Assembly (NCBI GenBank): GCA_947455725.1
Contig: CANGPL010000015.1
Coordinates: forward strand, 1-53,496
Origin: Hyphomicrobiales bacterium
GTDB taxonomy: Bacteria > Pseudomonadota > Alphaproteobacteria > Rhizobiales > Beijerinckiaceae
Length of the DNA: 53,496 bases
Direction of reading: 5' to 3'
Shown: positions 31,784 to 40,518 of the stretch, in pieces
How positions within the stretch are numbered: position 1 is the first letter of the stretch
Layout of the letters: every line of letters starts with the position of its first letter
Notes under the pieces: generated by a model
The model's database searches: none
The model's input: only the letters and a program-made list of their open reading frames with translations
Told to the model about the DNA's origin: nothing
Made by a program: the position numbers and the translations under genes

Positions 31784-33560
31784 CGACGTCAACGATCCGG
31801 ATTTGCGGACGCTCACCACCGCCATATCGGTCAATCGTTAAATGACCGGCGATATGAAGGGCCGATCCCCTGCCCTTCAATAACGCGTCCCCGATGGGTG
31901 CAGCAGCAGCCCTAAAGGCAATCCCGCTCAATACCGTTCCGTCAGCGGAGCGAAAACGCGCCCGCACATGCTGCGAGCCAACAAGCGCCGCGTCCACGAC
32001 CTGATGCGAAGGGAGCACAAAAAGCGGTTCAGGCTGCGCCGAGCCAAAAGGTCCCGCTTTATCAATTTCATGGATAAGCGAAGGCTTCACGCCGCCCGCA
32101 CTAATGGCACCATCCACTTCCAAACTATTTTCCTCGCGCGCTTCGGAGGAGGCAGCGCCCAACCGCGCTTCAAGAAAATCACGCAACGGGTCGATTTGAT
32201 CGACCCGCACGGTCACGCCCGCCGCCATCGCGTGGCCGCCACCTTTGACCGCAAGCCCAGCCTCAACCGCCGCGCGCACTGCGCGGCCCAAATCGACACC
32301 GGGCACCGAGCGGCCAGACCCCGTACCGCTGCCGCGCCCATCAAGCGCTATCGCAAAGGCCGGACGACGGAACCGTTCTTTGAGCCGTGCTGCCACCAAT
32401 CCAACCACGCCCGGATGCCAAGCCTCGGACGCTGTGACAATAATATTGCCATGGTCCTCATGGACACCTAGGGCCGCCAACGCCTCAGCTTCAGCTTCGG
32501 CAACCATTGCCACTTCGATGTCTTGCCGCTCTTTATTGAGCGTATCGAGCCGTGTCGCGATGCTCACCGCCTCGCCTTCATCCTGTGTGAGCAGAAGCTT
32601 CGCGCCCAAAGCCGCATCGCCAATCCGCCCGCCCGCATTGATCCTCGGACCAATCAAAAAGCCAAGATGAAACGGCGTCATCGGCCCATCAACCCGCGCA
32701 ATATCCGCGAGCGCCCGCAGTCCCGGCCGTGACCGCGCACGCGCCACCTGCAGACCTTGCCGGACAAAAGCGCGGTTAAGCCCCCGCAAGGGTACGACAT
32801 CGGCAACGGTACCGAGCGCCACAAGATCCAATTGCGACATAAGATCCGGCTCGCCGCCCCGCTGCTTCCAAAACCCCTTCGCACGAAGTGTGCGCGTCAA
32901 AGCAATCAGCGTCATGAACACGACACCCGCCGCGCATAAATGCCCAAGACCCGATAAATCATCCTGCCGGTTCGGGTTAACAATGGCGAAAGCATCCGGC
33001 AGATCGACAGGCGCCTGATGGTGATCAAGCACGATACAATCCATCCCCAAGCGACGCGCCTGATCGATCGGCTCATGGCTCGTCGTGCCGCAATCAACCG
33101 TCACCAAAAGTCGAGCGCCCGATGCATGAAGCGACCGGATCGCCTCGCTATTCGGGCCATAGCCTTCGATCAACCGGTCCGGAATATGAATGAGGCGTTT
33201 CACCCCGACATGGTCAAGATAGCCCGCCAAAAGTGCCGATGAGCAAGCGCCATCGACATCGTAATCGCCGAAAATCGCAATTGTTTCTTGCGCCATAACC
33301 GCGTGCGCCAACCGCTCGGCGGCCTGATCCATACCGATCATGGTTGATGGATCCGGCATTAATTCCCGTAATCGCGGCTCAAGATAAGACGGTAAATCCG
33401 AAGCCATAACCCCCCGCCCGGCCAAAACGCGGGCTAAGAGGTCATCAACACCATATTCCTGTACCAGCGCCAAAGCGATGCCGCGGCCAGACTCATCCAA
33501 CCGCTCACGCCAAACGCGATCAGTGACAGAACGCTCAATACCAAGAAAGGGACGACTCAT
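31764..33560 (-). CDS. recJ: RecJ single-stranded DNA exonuclease
   Basis: RecJ degrades single-stranded DNA 5' to 3' in recombination and repair. The 598-residue product has the DHH phosphoesterase motifs: FGDYDVDGACSSALL (about residue 97), VTVDCGTT and CIVLDHHQAP (about 175). The DHHA1 region shows HPGVVGLVAARL and GGGHAMAAGV, and a C-terminal OB-like domain follows. Length is typical. It converges on the EamA gene. A GTCGAC-ATTA-GTCGAC dyad lies directly upstream of the ATG. Confidence 0.96.
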   Translation of the reverse strand: MSRPFLGIERSVTDRVWRERLDESGRGIALALVQEYGVDDLLARVLAGRGVMASDLPSYLEPRLRELMPDPSTMIGMDQAAERLAHAVMAQETIAIFGDYDVDGACSSALLAGYLDHVGVKRLIHIPDRLIEGYGPNSEAIRSLHASGARLLVTVDCGTTSHEPIDQARRLGMDCIVLDHHQAPVDLPDAFAIVNPNRQDDLSGLGHLCAAGVVFMTLIALTRTLRAKGFWKQRGGEPDLMSQLDLVALGTVADVVPLRGLNRAFVRQGLQVARARSRPGLRALADIARVDGPMTPFHLGFLIGPRINAGGRIGDAALGAKLLLTQDEGEAVSIATRLDTLNKERQDIEVAMVAEAEAEALAALGVHEDHGNIIVTASEAWHPGVVGLVAARLKERFRRPAFAIALDGRGSGTGSGRSVPGVDLGRAVRAAVEAGLAVKGGGHAMAAGVTVRVDQIDPLRDFLEARLGAASSEAREENSLEVDGAISAGGVKPSLIHEIDKAGPFGSAQPEPLFVLPSHQVVDAALVGSQHVRARFRSADGTVLSGIAFRAAAAPIGDALLKGRGSALHIAGHLTIDRYGGGERPQIRIVDVAMPQRL

Positions 33561-33563
33561 GGC

Positions 33564-33579
33564 GTCGACATTAGTCGAC
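33564..33579. repeat. Dyad at the recJ start
   Basis: GTCGAC-ATTA-GTCGAC places two 6-bp palindromes 4 bp apart, so the whole is also an inverted repeat, three bases before the recJ ATG. It could be an operator or an mRNA hairpin that hides the ribosome site. No known regulator is recognised. Confidence 0.45.
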
Positions 33580-33596
33580 CGCGCGCACGAATAGAA

Positions 33597-33683
33597 GGCA
33601 GTCGGCAGTCGGCAAAAGATAAATAGCTCGATAAAGACTTAACAACAGGCGGAGAGGCAGCCGAGTAAACAGTCCCGACTGCC
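33597..33683. repeat. GGCAGTCGG repeats between recJ and the FAH gene
   Basis: GGCAGTCGG occurs twice, overlapping by two bases (33597-33605 and 33604-33612), and its complement CCGACTGCC lies at 33675-33683. A nearer imperfect partner, GGCAGCCGAG, starts at 33657. The second pair could fold in the transcript past the FAH gene stop, but there is no T run, so it is not a standard terminator. Confidence 0.4.
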
Positions 33684-33710
33684 TAATGCCGAATTACGAC
33701 CCCCGAAATA

Positions 33711-34559
33711 CTACCCCTTATAGGCTTCCACCGTCTGGTGCTGCTCGCCCAAACCTTCAATGCCGACAACCATCTTGTCGCCAGCCTTGAGATAGACGGG
33801 GGGCTTCATGCCCATGCCGACGCCCGGAGGCGTTCCGGTCGTGATCACATCACCCGGATCAAGCTGCATGAATTGCGAGATATAGGCGACGATGTGAGCC
33901 GCGCCGAACACCATGGTCTTTGTGTTGCCGTTCTGCACGCGCTTGCCGTTGAGATCGAGATACATGTGAAGATTCTGCACATCCTTCACCTCGTCTGTCG
34001 TAACCAACCAAGGGCCAAGCGGGCCAAAAGTCGGCGAGCCCTTGCCCTTCATCCACTGGCCGCCACGCTCGGTCTGGAACGCGCGTTCTGAAATATCATT
34101 GCAGACACAAAAGCCCGCGACATAATCCAGAGCTTCTTTTTCCTCGATATAAAGCGCAGTCTTGCCGATGACGATGGCAAGCTCGACTTCCCAATCGGTC
34201 TTCTCAGAACCCTTTGGAATGACAATCACATCATCCGGACCCTGCACGCAGTTGGGTGCCTTATTGAACAAAATCGGCTGTTCCGGAACGGGCAGGTTCG
34301 ATTCAGCCGCGTGGTCAGCATAGTTCAAGCCAACCGCAATGAAATTGCCGGGGCGTGCGACGCATGAGCCAAAACGCGTACCGGCTGGCACGGCTGGAAG
34401 GCTTTTCGGATCAATCGCCTTCAGTTTAGCGAGCGATTCTGGTGAGATCGTTGCACCGTTAATGTCAGAAATATGGGCAGAAAGGTCACGGATCGTGCCA
34501 TCGGCATCAATCATACCGGGCTTCTCATGGCCCATTGCGCCAAAGCGAACTAATTTCAT
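33711..34559 (-). CDS. Fumarylacetoacetate hydrolase (FAH)-family enzyme
   Basis: The 282-residue product belongs to the FAH superfamily, metal-dependent enzymes that hydrolyse or isomerise beta-diketo acids or decarboxylate oxaloacetate. It has the N-terminal cap (MKLVRFGAMGHEKPGM) and the catalytic core from about 75: IAVGLNYADHAAE, DWEVELAIVIGK (two Glu metal ligands), CNDISERAFQ (Asp ligand) and GDVITTGTPPGVGMG. The ATG at 34559 has GGGGAAACG upstream. Closest subfamilies are ureidoglycolate lyase-like and 2-hydroxyhepta-2,4-diene-1,7-dioate isomerase-like. The substrate cannot be told. It is 113 bp after phaC. Confidence 0.9.
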   Translation of the reverse strand: MKLVRFGAMGHEKPGMIDADGTIRDLSAHISDINGATISPESLAKLKAIDPKSLPAVPAGTRFGSCVARPGNFIAVGLNYADHAAESNLPVPEQPILFNKAPNCVQGPDDVIVIPKGSEKTDWEVELAIVIGKTALYIEEKEALDYVAGFCVCNDISERAFQTERGGQWMKGKGSPTFGPLGPWLVTTDEVKDVQNLHMYLDLNGKRVQNGNTKTMVFGAAHIVAYISQFMQLDPGDVITTGTPPGVGMGMKPPVYLKAGDKMVVGIEGLGEQHQTVEAYKG

Positions 34560-34672
34560 CGGTCGTTTCCCCAAATCATAAATGCGGTTGATGGTTCGAA
34601 AGCTAATCTGACGGGTTGGACGCGTTGGGGCAAGCCCTTACGCGGAACATCAGGGCTGCAATTTTACAAGAA

Positions 34673-36490
34673 TTACGACCGCTCCAGCACAAAAGTGCCG
34701 GGCGCATCGCCCAACGTCTTTAATTTGCCACCGGGTTTGCGCGCTTTCACCTTCTCGGGCGCCTGCTCGGCGATCCAGTTCAGCCAATGCGGCCACCAAG
34801 ATCCCGGCGTCTCTTGGGCTTTTGCCACCCAATCTTCAAATTTCCCGACCGGCGGCCCACCCGTCCAAAACTGGTATTTCGGCTTATTGGCTGGATTAAT
34901 CACACCGGCAATATGGCCCGATCCGCCCATTACATAAGTGACATTATTGCCAAAATATTTTGACCCCACAAAAACCGATTTCGCTGGCGCGATATGGTCT
35001 TCTTTCGCGGCCAAATTATAAATCGGCATCGTCACACGCGACAAATCAAGCCGCACATTGCCCATCGTGATTTGACCCGCCGATAGCTTGTTATCGAGAT
35101 AGCAATTGCGCAAATAAAACGAATGATTAGCCGCAGGCATGCGCGTTGAATCCGAGTTCCAATAGAGGAGATCAAACGGGAACGGATGCTCGCCTTTCAA
35201 ATACACATTGACCACATAAGGCCAGATCAAATCATTCGGCCGCAGCATATTGAAAGCAGACGCCATGCTCGTGCCTTCAAGATAGCCGCGCACATCCATC
35301 TTCTCCTCAATTTGCTTGACCTGCTCCTCATCGACGAACACTTTTAGATCGCCCGCATTTTCAAAATCGACTTGCGTGGTCAGCAAAGTGGCGCTCGAAA
35401 TTCGCTTGTCACCAACAGCGGCCATATAAGCGAGCGCAACGGATAACAGCGTGCCACCCACACAATAGCCCATCGCAGTGACTTCTTTTTCACCTGTTAC
35501 TTTTTCAATGCGATCAAGGGCTGCGAAAATGCCCTCGCGCATATAATCTTCAAAGCTTTTCTTGGCCTGCTCTTCATCGGGGTTAACCCATGAAATCACA
35601 AACACCGTAAGCCCTTGCGACACCGCCCAGCGGATGAAACTTTTCTCAGGGTTCAAATCGAGAATATAAAATTTATTGATCCAAGGCGGCACAATCAGAA
35701 GCGGCCTCTTATAAACCGTCTCGGTGCTCGGCGCATATTGTAAGAGCTCAATCAGATCATTGCGGAAAACGACCTTACCCGGCGTGGTGGCTAGATTAAC
35801 ACCAACCTTGAAATCACCCGGCTCCGTTTGGCGAAGCTTCAGGGTTCCCTTCCCCGCTTTGATGTCCTCGACCATCATCTGCATACCGCGCACAAGATTA
35901 TCGCCATTTTGTTCGAGCGTCGTGCGCAATAATTCCGGATTTGTTGCCACAAAATTCGTAGGCGAAAGCGCGCTTGATAATTGCTTCACATAAAATTGCG
36001 CTTTGTGCTTGGTATGCTCATCGATATCGTCGGCCTGTTGCACAAGGTCATCGGCCCAACGCGTTGTGATGAGATAGGCTTGTTTGACAAAATCAAAGAC
36101 AGGATTTTCGGTCCATTCCGGATCGCGAAAACGCTTGTCGCTCGGCTCGGGCTGAGCAACCGGCTCCACCGCCTCGCCATTGATGCGTTTTAAATTATTC
36201 GTCCATAAATCCAAAAAACCCTTGGTCAGCGAGGTCTGCGCCATAATCAAGCGCTGCGGATCAGCAGCGATGGTTTCAACGACTTGGCCGAGCGTTTTAA
36301 CCACATCGCTCACCTCATCGGACAAACCCGGCTTGGCGCGGCCCTCCTCAACCGGCTTCAATGAAGCGGCTGTGGCATGGCCGAGTTCTTCCATTAATCG
36401 CGCGGTATTGCTGGCTAGAGCCTCATAATTTGGCACCGGAAGCCCCGCCGTCATCGCGTCGGTTTGCGGCTTGTTTTTATCTACTGCCAT
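34673..36490 (-). CDS. phaC: Class I poly(3-hydroxyalkanoate) synthase PhaC
   Basis: PhaC polymerises (R)-3-hydroxyacyl-CoA into storage polyester at granule surfaces. The 605-residue product has the class I N-terminal domain and the alpha/beta-hydrolase core with the lipase-like box GYCVGG (catalytic Cys343), a catalytic Asp in AAKEDHIAP and His in GGSGHIAGVINP. VPPWINKFYILDL and FVISWVNPDE are further signatures. GAGGAAAC precedes the ATG. No phasin, phaR, phaA or phaB gene is nearby. A partial match to the 52205 palindrome (TGCACTGTAAC) lies upstream at 36545-36555. Confidence 0.97.
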   Translation of the reverse strand: MAVDKNKPQTDAMTAGLPVPNYEALASNTARLMEELGHATAASLKPVEEGRAKPGLSDEVSDVVKTLGQVVETIAADPQRLIMAQTSLTKGFLDLWTNNLKRINGEAVEPVAQPEPSDKRFRDPEWTENPVFDFVKQAYLITTRWADDLVQQADDIDEHTKHKAQFYVKQLSSALSPTNFVATNPELLRTTLEQNGDNLVRGMQMMVEDIKAGKGTLKLRQTEPGDFKVGVNLATTPGKVVFRNDLIELLQYAPSTETVYKRPLLIVPPWINKFYILDLNPEKSFIRWAVSQGLTVFVISWVNPDEEQAKKSFEDYMREGIFAALDRIEKVTGEKEVTAMGYCVGGTLLSVALAYMAAVGDKRISSATLLTTQVDFENAGDLKVFVDEEQVKQIEEKMDVRGYLEGTSMASAFNMLRPNDLIWPYVVNVYLKGEHPFPFDLLYWNSDSTRMPAANHSFYLRNCYLDNKLSAGQITMGNVRLDLSRVTMPIYNLAAKEDHIAPAKSVFVGSKYFGNNVTYVMGGSGHIAGVINPANKPKYQFWTGGPPVGKFEDWVAKAQETPGSWWPHWLNWIAEQAPEKVKARKPGGKLKTLGDAPGTFVLERS

Positions 36491-36637
36491 AAGTTTCCTC
36501 AGCCGAACGGATCAATACCCATGCGCCATGCACGATTAATCATATGCACTGTAACGCGGAAATTGGGCTCGTCGAACAAAGAATTTGGTCGTATAGACGA
36601 AAGTGGCGAAAAAATTTAATTGGCGACCCGTTCCGAT

Positions 36638-36967
36638 ATGCAGCATCCCGTAAAACTTTCGATCTTTGCTCTCGCAAGCCTCGCTGTGGCAGGCTGCGCG
36701 ACGACGGGGCATGAGGATCAGGGCCCGCTTTCGGCTATCAAACCGCTGGCTATCTGGGCAGGATTCGCCACAGAGCCGCAACAAGCCGCTGATTTTGTGA
36801 AAGATTCACGAACCGGAAAGCCGCTCGACTATCAGCCGGTTGGCGTCACCCCGCCAGAGCCAAAGAAAAAGCTGAAGAAACTCACGCCTGAAGAATTAAA
36901 GGCGATGCAGGATGATTTGGAGGCCACACGGCTCAAAAATTCGGCCGCAGCAGGCGCTTCCCAATAA
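36638..36967 (+). CDS. Small predicted lipoprotein
   Basis: The 109-residue product starts at ATG 36638 and opens with a short basic stretch and a hydrophobic core ending in lipobox VAGC (Cys near residue 19), so it is probably a lipoprotein. The rest is hydrophilic with a Lys/Glu-rich stretch (PKKKLKKLTPEELKAMQDDLEATR) that may be helical. No ribosome site is clear. It is divergent from phaC. I do not recognise a family. Confidence 0.7.
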   Translation: MQHPVKLSIFALASLAVAGCATTGHEDQGPLSAIKPLAIWAGFATEPQQAADFVKDSRTGKPLDYQPVGVTPPEPKKKLKKLTPEELKAMQDDLEATRLKNSAAAGASQ

Positions 36968-37085
36968 ATCTTCTAAAAATTAATCAATATTTTAGTGTCC
37001 ATCCGTCAAAAACTTGTGTGAAACCGACGCTAACCCGTGCTAAGCGGTCGCACCCTCTCACCCCTCATTCAACGGTTCTTTGAAC

Positions 37086-38306
37086 ATGGCCGATTTTCAC
37101 CGCATTAAACGCCTTCCGCCCTATGTGTTCGAACAAGTGAACCGGATTAAGGCCGCCGCCCGCAACCGTGGCGCCGATATCATTGATTTGGGCATGGGTA
37201 ATCCGGACCTTCCCGCGCCCAAACACGTCCTCGAAAAGCTCGTCGAAACGGTTGGCAAGCCGAGAACCGATCGTTATTCCTCATCGCGCGGCATTCCGGG
37301 CTTACGGAAAGCCCAAGCCGCCTATTATGAGCGTCGTTTCGGCGTCACGCTTAACCCGGATACGCAAGTCATCGCCACGCTTGGCTCGAAAGAGGGCTTT
37401 GCGAATATGGCGCAGGCCATTACCGCGCCGGGTGACGTGGTTCTTGTGCCAAACCCCTCCTACCCCATCCATGCCTTTGGCTTTTTGATGGCAGGCGGCG
37501 TGATTCGCTCGGTTCCCGCCGAGCCGAACGAGGACTTCTTCCGCCAACTCGAACGCGCCGTTGCCCATTCCATCCCGAAACCGATTGCGCTCGTCACCTG
37601 CTATCCGGCCAACCCGACCGCCTTTGTGGCCTCGCTCGATTTTTATCGGGATCTCGTCCAATTCGCCAAAAAGCACGAGCTGATCCTGCTCTCCGACCTC
37701 GCTTACGCCGAAGTCTATTTCGACGATAACAATCCGCCACCTTCCGTGCTTCAAGTGCCGGGTGCGATGGATGTGACCGTCGAATTCACCTCAATGTCGA
37801 AAACCTTTTCGATGGCCGGCTGGCGCATGGGCTTCGCGGTTGGCAATGAAAAACTCATCGCTTCGCTCGCCCGCGTCAAATCCTATCTCGATTACGGTGC
37901 GTTCACGCCCATCCAAGTGGCAGCAACCGCAGCCCTTAATGGTCCCGATGATTGCATCAAAGAGATGCGCGCCACGTACAAACACCGCCGCGACGCCTTG
38001 GTAGAAAGCTTCGGTATTGCAGGATGGCAGATCGATCCGCCGGGCGCCTCCATGTTCGCGTGGGTCAAAATCCCGGAACCTTTCACAAGCCTCGGCAGCC
38101 TCGAATTCTCGAAGCTTTTGGTCGAAAAGGCCGATGTTGCGGTCGCTCCCGGCATCGGTTTCGGTGAATATGGCGATGATTATGTCCGCATCGCGATTGT
38201 CGAAAACGAACAACGCATCCGCCAAGCCGCACGAAATATCCGCCGCTTCCTTGAAACCGGCGAAGAAACGCTGCACAACGTCATCCCGAAAAAGGCCGTT
38301 GGCTAA
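37086..38306 (+). CDS. alaC: Class I aminotransferase, AlaC-like
   Basis: AlaC is a PLP-dependent alanine:2-oxoglutarate aminotransferase. The 406-residue product resembles E. coli AlaC along its length: RLPPYVFEQVNRIKAAARNRG, DLGMGNPDLPAP, YSSSRGIPGLRKA, LGSKEG, VPNPSYPIH, the PLP lysine in SMSKTFSMAGWRMGF and GIGFGEYGDDYVRIAIVEN. The frame begins at a TTG (37080), but the ATG at 37086 aligns with AlaC. It is 28 bp ahead of hom, so the two probably form an amino-acid operon. Related LL-diaminopimelate aminotransferases are an alternative. Confidence 0.9.
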   Translation: MADFHRIKRLPPYVFEQVNRIKAAARNRGADIIDLGMGNPDLPAPKHVLEKLVETVGKPRTDRYSSSRGIPGLRKAQAAYYERRFGVTLNPDTQVIATLGSKEGFANMAQAITAPGDVVLVPNPSYPIHAFGFLMAGGVIRSVPAEPNEDFFRQLERAVAHSIPKPIALVTCYPANPTAFVASLDFYRDLVQFAKKHELILLSDLAYAEVYFDDNNPPPSVLQVPGAMDVTVEFTSMSKTFSMAGWRMGFAVGNEKLIASLARVKSYLDYGAFTPIQVAATAALNGPDDCIKEMRATYKHRRDALVESFGIAGWQIDPPGASMFAWVKIPEPFTSLGSLEFSKLLVEKADVAVAPGIGFGEYGDDYVRIAIVENEQRIRQAARNIRRFLETGEETLHNVIPKKAVG

Positions 38307-38333
38307 CCCAAACTAAAAGAAAATAACCCGAAG

Positions 38334-39653
38334 ATGACATCCCCTCTCCGCATTGGCATTTTAGGCCTCGGCACCGTTGGCGCTGCCCTCTTTCGCGCGC
38401 TTCAAGACAATCACCAGTCGATTAAAGACCGCAGCGGTCGATCCATCATCGTAACCGCCGTCTCAGCGCGCGATAAAAGCCGCGATCGCGGCCTCAAACT
38501 CGACACTGTGAAATGGTTCGATGATCCCGTTGCCCTTGCCTCGTCCGATCAGGTCGATTGCGTTGTTGAGTTGATCGGTGGTTCCGATGGTCACGCCAAA
38601 GCAGCCGTCGAGGCAGCGCTTTCGTCCGGCAAACATGTCGTCACCGCCAATAAGGCTCTCTTGGCCAAGCACGGCACGTCTCTTGTGAACCTCGCCGAGA
38701 CCAATAAAGTAGCCCTCAACTTTGAAGCCGCCGTTGCAGGCGGTATTCCGATCATCAAAACGCTCCGGGAATCGCTTGCGGGCAATAAAGTCACGCGCGT
38801 CTCGGGCATTTTGAACGGCACCTGCAATTACATCCTCTCGCGCATGGAACTCGAAGGCCTCACCTTCGACGCCTGTTTGAAAGATGCGCAACGGCTCGGC
38901 TATGCCGAAGCCGATCCGACCTTCGATGTTGGCGGCTTTGACACCGCCCACAAGCTCTCGATCCTCGCAAGCCTCGCCTTTGGTGCTGAGATTGATGCCG
39001 ATGCCGTCTATGTCGAAGGCATCGCCTCTATCGCACCGCTCGATCTCGTGATGGCCGATGAACTCGGCTACCGCATCAAGCTCTTAGGCGTCGCCGAGCG
39101 CACGCCAACCGGCATTGAACAACGCGTGCATCCAACCATGGTGCCGAAACATTGGGCCATCGCGCAGGTCATGGGCGTTACCAATGCGGTCAATGTCGCC
39201 GCCGATATTGTCGGCGAATTAACCCTCGTCGGCCCCGGCGCTGGCGGCAATGCTACAGCATCCTCCTGCTTGTCCGATTTGATCGATATTGCGCGCGGCA
39301 TTGTTTTGCCTCCTTTAGGCCTTCCATCGTCGGCACTCGCAGTCGCCGAACGCGCACCAATGCAGCGCCACGAAGGCGGCTATTATATTCGCCTCGCCGC
39401 GCGTGACCGTCCGGGTGCCGCAGCAGGCATTGCAACCCGTATGGCCGAGCAATCGATTTCGCTCGAAAGCATCGTCCAAAAACGCCCACCCGCGTCGCGC
39501 GCCGCCGATCCTGCCGGTAAATCGGGTGAACCTGTGCCGGTTGTCCTTATTACTTATGCGACGAGCGAAGCAGCCATCCGCCGGGCCTTAGACGCAATGG
39601 TCGCAGACGGCCACATCGCCGAAGAGCCGCAATTGATCCGGATTGAGCGTTAG
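38334..39653 (+). CDS. hom: Homoserine dehydrogenase
   Basis: Hom reduces aspartate semialdehyde to homoserine on the way to threonine and methionine. The 439-residue product has the NAD-binding GLGTVGAALFRAL, the catalytic region with VTANKALLAKHG and FEAAVAGGIPIIKTLRESLAGN, ILNGTCNYILSRM, and the catalytic EADPTFDVGGFDTAHKL. A C-terminal ACT domain (about 350-435) with ARDRPGAAAGIATRMAEQ suggests feedback control by threonine. It follows alaC and ends four bases into the convergent toxin gene. Confidence 0.97.
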   Translation: MTSPLRIGILGLGTVGAALFRALQDNHQSIKDRSGRSIIVTAVSARDKSRDRGLKLDTVKWFDDPVALASSDQVDCVVELIGGSDGHAKAAVEAALSSGKHVVTANKALLAKHGTSLVNLAETNKVALNFEAAVAGGIPIIKTLRESLAGNKVTRVSGILNGTCNYILSRMELEGLTFDACLKDAQRLGYAEADPTFDVGGFDTAHKLSILASLAFGAEIDADAVYVEGIASIAPLDLVMADELGYRIKLLGVAERTPTGIEQRVHPTMVPKHWAIAQVMGVTNAVNVAADIVGELTLVGPGAGGNATASSCLSDLIDIARGIVLPPLGLPSSALAVAERAPMQRHEGGYYIRLAARDRPGAAAGIATRMAEQSISLESIVQKRPPASRAADPAGKSGEPVPVVLITYATSEAAIRRALDAMVADGHIAEEPQLIRIER

Positions 39654-40156
39654 TTGTTTGGCTTTAAAGCCTCAACATCTATTAAAATCGTGGGAACTGA
39701 AAATCCTTCACGCGCAATACGGGCAAGTTCGACATCGGCGGTGACGAGCGTCGTTTCGAGCGCCATCGCATGTGCGATATAAACACAGTCATAAATATTA
39801 AAAATGGAATATTCGCTCGGATAAATTGAGGGAGCGCCAGAAGCGCGCGCTTTTCCAAACATTGAAATTTGACGGGCTTCTTCGATACTAGAAACATCGA
39901 GGGAGGCAAATTTCACAAATTGTTTAAGTCGCGGATAGGCTTGCGATAGAACCAATGGATGGAGGGTCTTAGCCCTGATCTTTTTTGCCAGTACATGATG
40001 AGTTTCAATCATCATGATAGTCGGAGCCGTAAGTTCGTGATCCGACCGATATCCATCTTCATGTAGTCTTGGGAAAAATTGTCGTGCCTGCTCACTCCCT
40101 TGTTCATCAGCGAGAAATTTCACGGCGATAGACGCATCAATCGTCAGACGGGCCAT
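39650..40156 (-). CDS. VapC-type PIN-domain toxin
   Basis: PIN-domain toxins are metal-dependent ribonucleases. The 168-residue product (start ATG 40156) shows the acidic residues of the active site: IDASIAVKFLADE (Asp near residue 6), the central IETHHVL (Glu) and YDCVYIAHAMALETTLVTADVELA with the C-terminal Asp pair. It overlaps the antitoxin gene by 20 bp and is convergent with hom, overlapping its stop by four bases. The RNA target cannot be told. Confidence 0.88.
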   Translation of the reverse strand: MARLTIDASIAVKFLADEQGSEQARQFFPRLHEDGYRSDHELTAPTIMMIETHHVLAKKIRAKTLHPLVLSQAYPRLKQFVKFASLDVSSIEEARQISMFGKARASGAPSIYPSEYSIFNIYDCVYIAHAMALETTLVTADVELARIAREGFSVPTILIDVEALKPNN

Positions 40157-40391
40157 CGTCTCTGAGCTTTCGTATGATAGCCGTCGAATCCTCATCGCTT
40201 GGAGGCGATAGTTTGCGCAGTTGTTCGATTTCCATCAATGCTTCACGAAATTCCTTAGCCGTTGTCCGTTCAGATTCGCGCTCAATAGCTTGCCGGGCTA
40301 AAGCCTCAAGGGACATTTTGCGTTCATCGGCGAGCTGCCTTAATCGCTCAATGGCATGATCATCAATTTTCCGGACGAGAATTTGGCCCAT
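40137..40391 (-). CDS. FitA/VapB-type antitoxin
   Basis: The 84-residue product starts at ATG 40391 with GGAGAG upstream. Its N-terminus MGQILVRKIDDHAIERLRQLADERKMSLEALARQAIERE is a ribbon-helix-helix DNA-binding domain of the FitA type. The C-terminal tail (about 45-84) is acidic and would wrap around the toxin. The toxin gene overlaps its 3' end. A double palindrome just upstream is the likely autoregulatory operator. Confidence 0.87.
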   Translation of the reverse strand: MGQILVRKIDDHAIERLRQLADERKMSLEALARQAIERESERTTAKEFREALMEIEQLRKLSPPSDEDSTAIIRKLRDDGPSDD

Positions 40392-40421
40392 CACACTCTC
40401 CAACGAACCGCATTCAAATAC

Positions 40422-40440
40422 TGATATCATTTTGATATCA
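40422..40440 (-). promoter_or_regulatory. Antitoxin operator
   Basis: TGATATCA-TTT-TGATATCA places two identical 8-bp palindromes 3 bp apart, 31-49 bp upstream of the antitoxin ATG. Ribbon-helix-helix antitoxins bind such paired sites. The site also lies 79-97 bp ahead of glpX on the other strand and could affect it. Confidence 0.65.
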
Positions 40441-40518
40441 CAAACTTCAACTAAAATCCAGCTGGCAAATTGGCACCGCCCGTGTATAGCCGTCTTTAAA
40501 GCAACTCAGCGGGGTTTT

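Noticed and set aside
36980..36994. CtrA-like TTAA-TCAATAT-TTTA upstream of alaC
   Set aside because: One half-site is mismatched and alaC is a housekeeping gene; expected by chance in AT-rich gaps.
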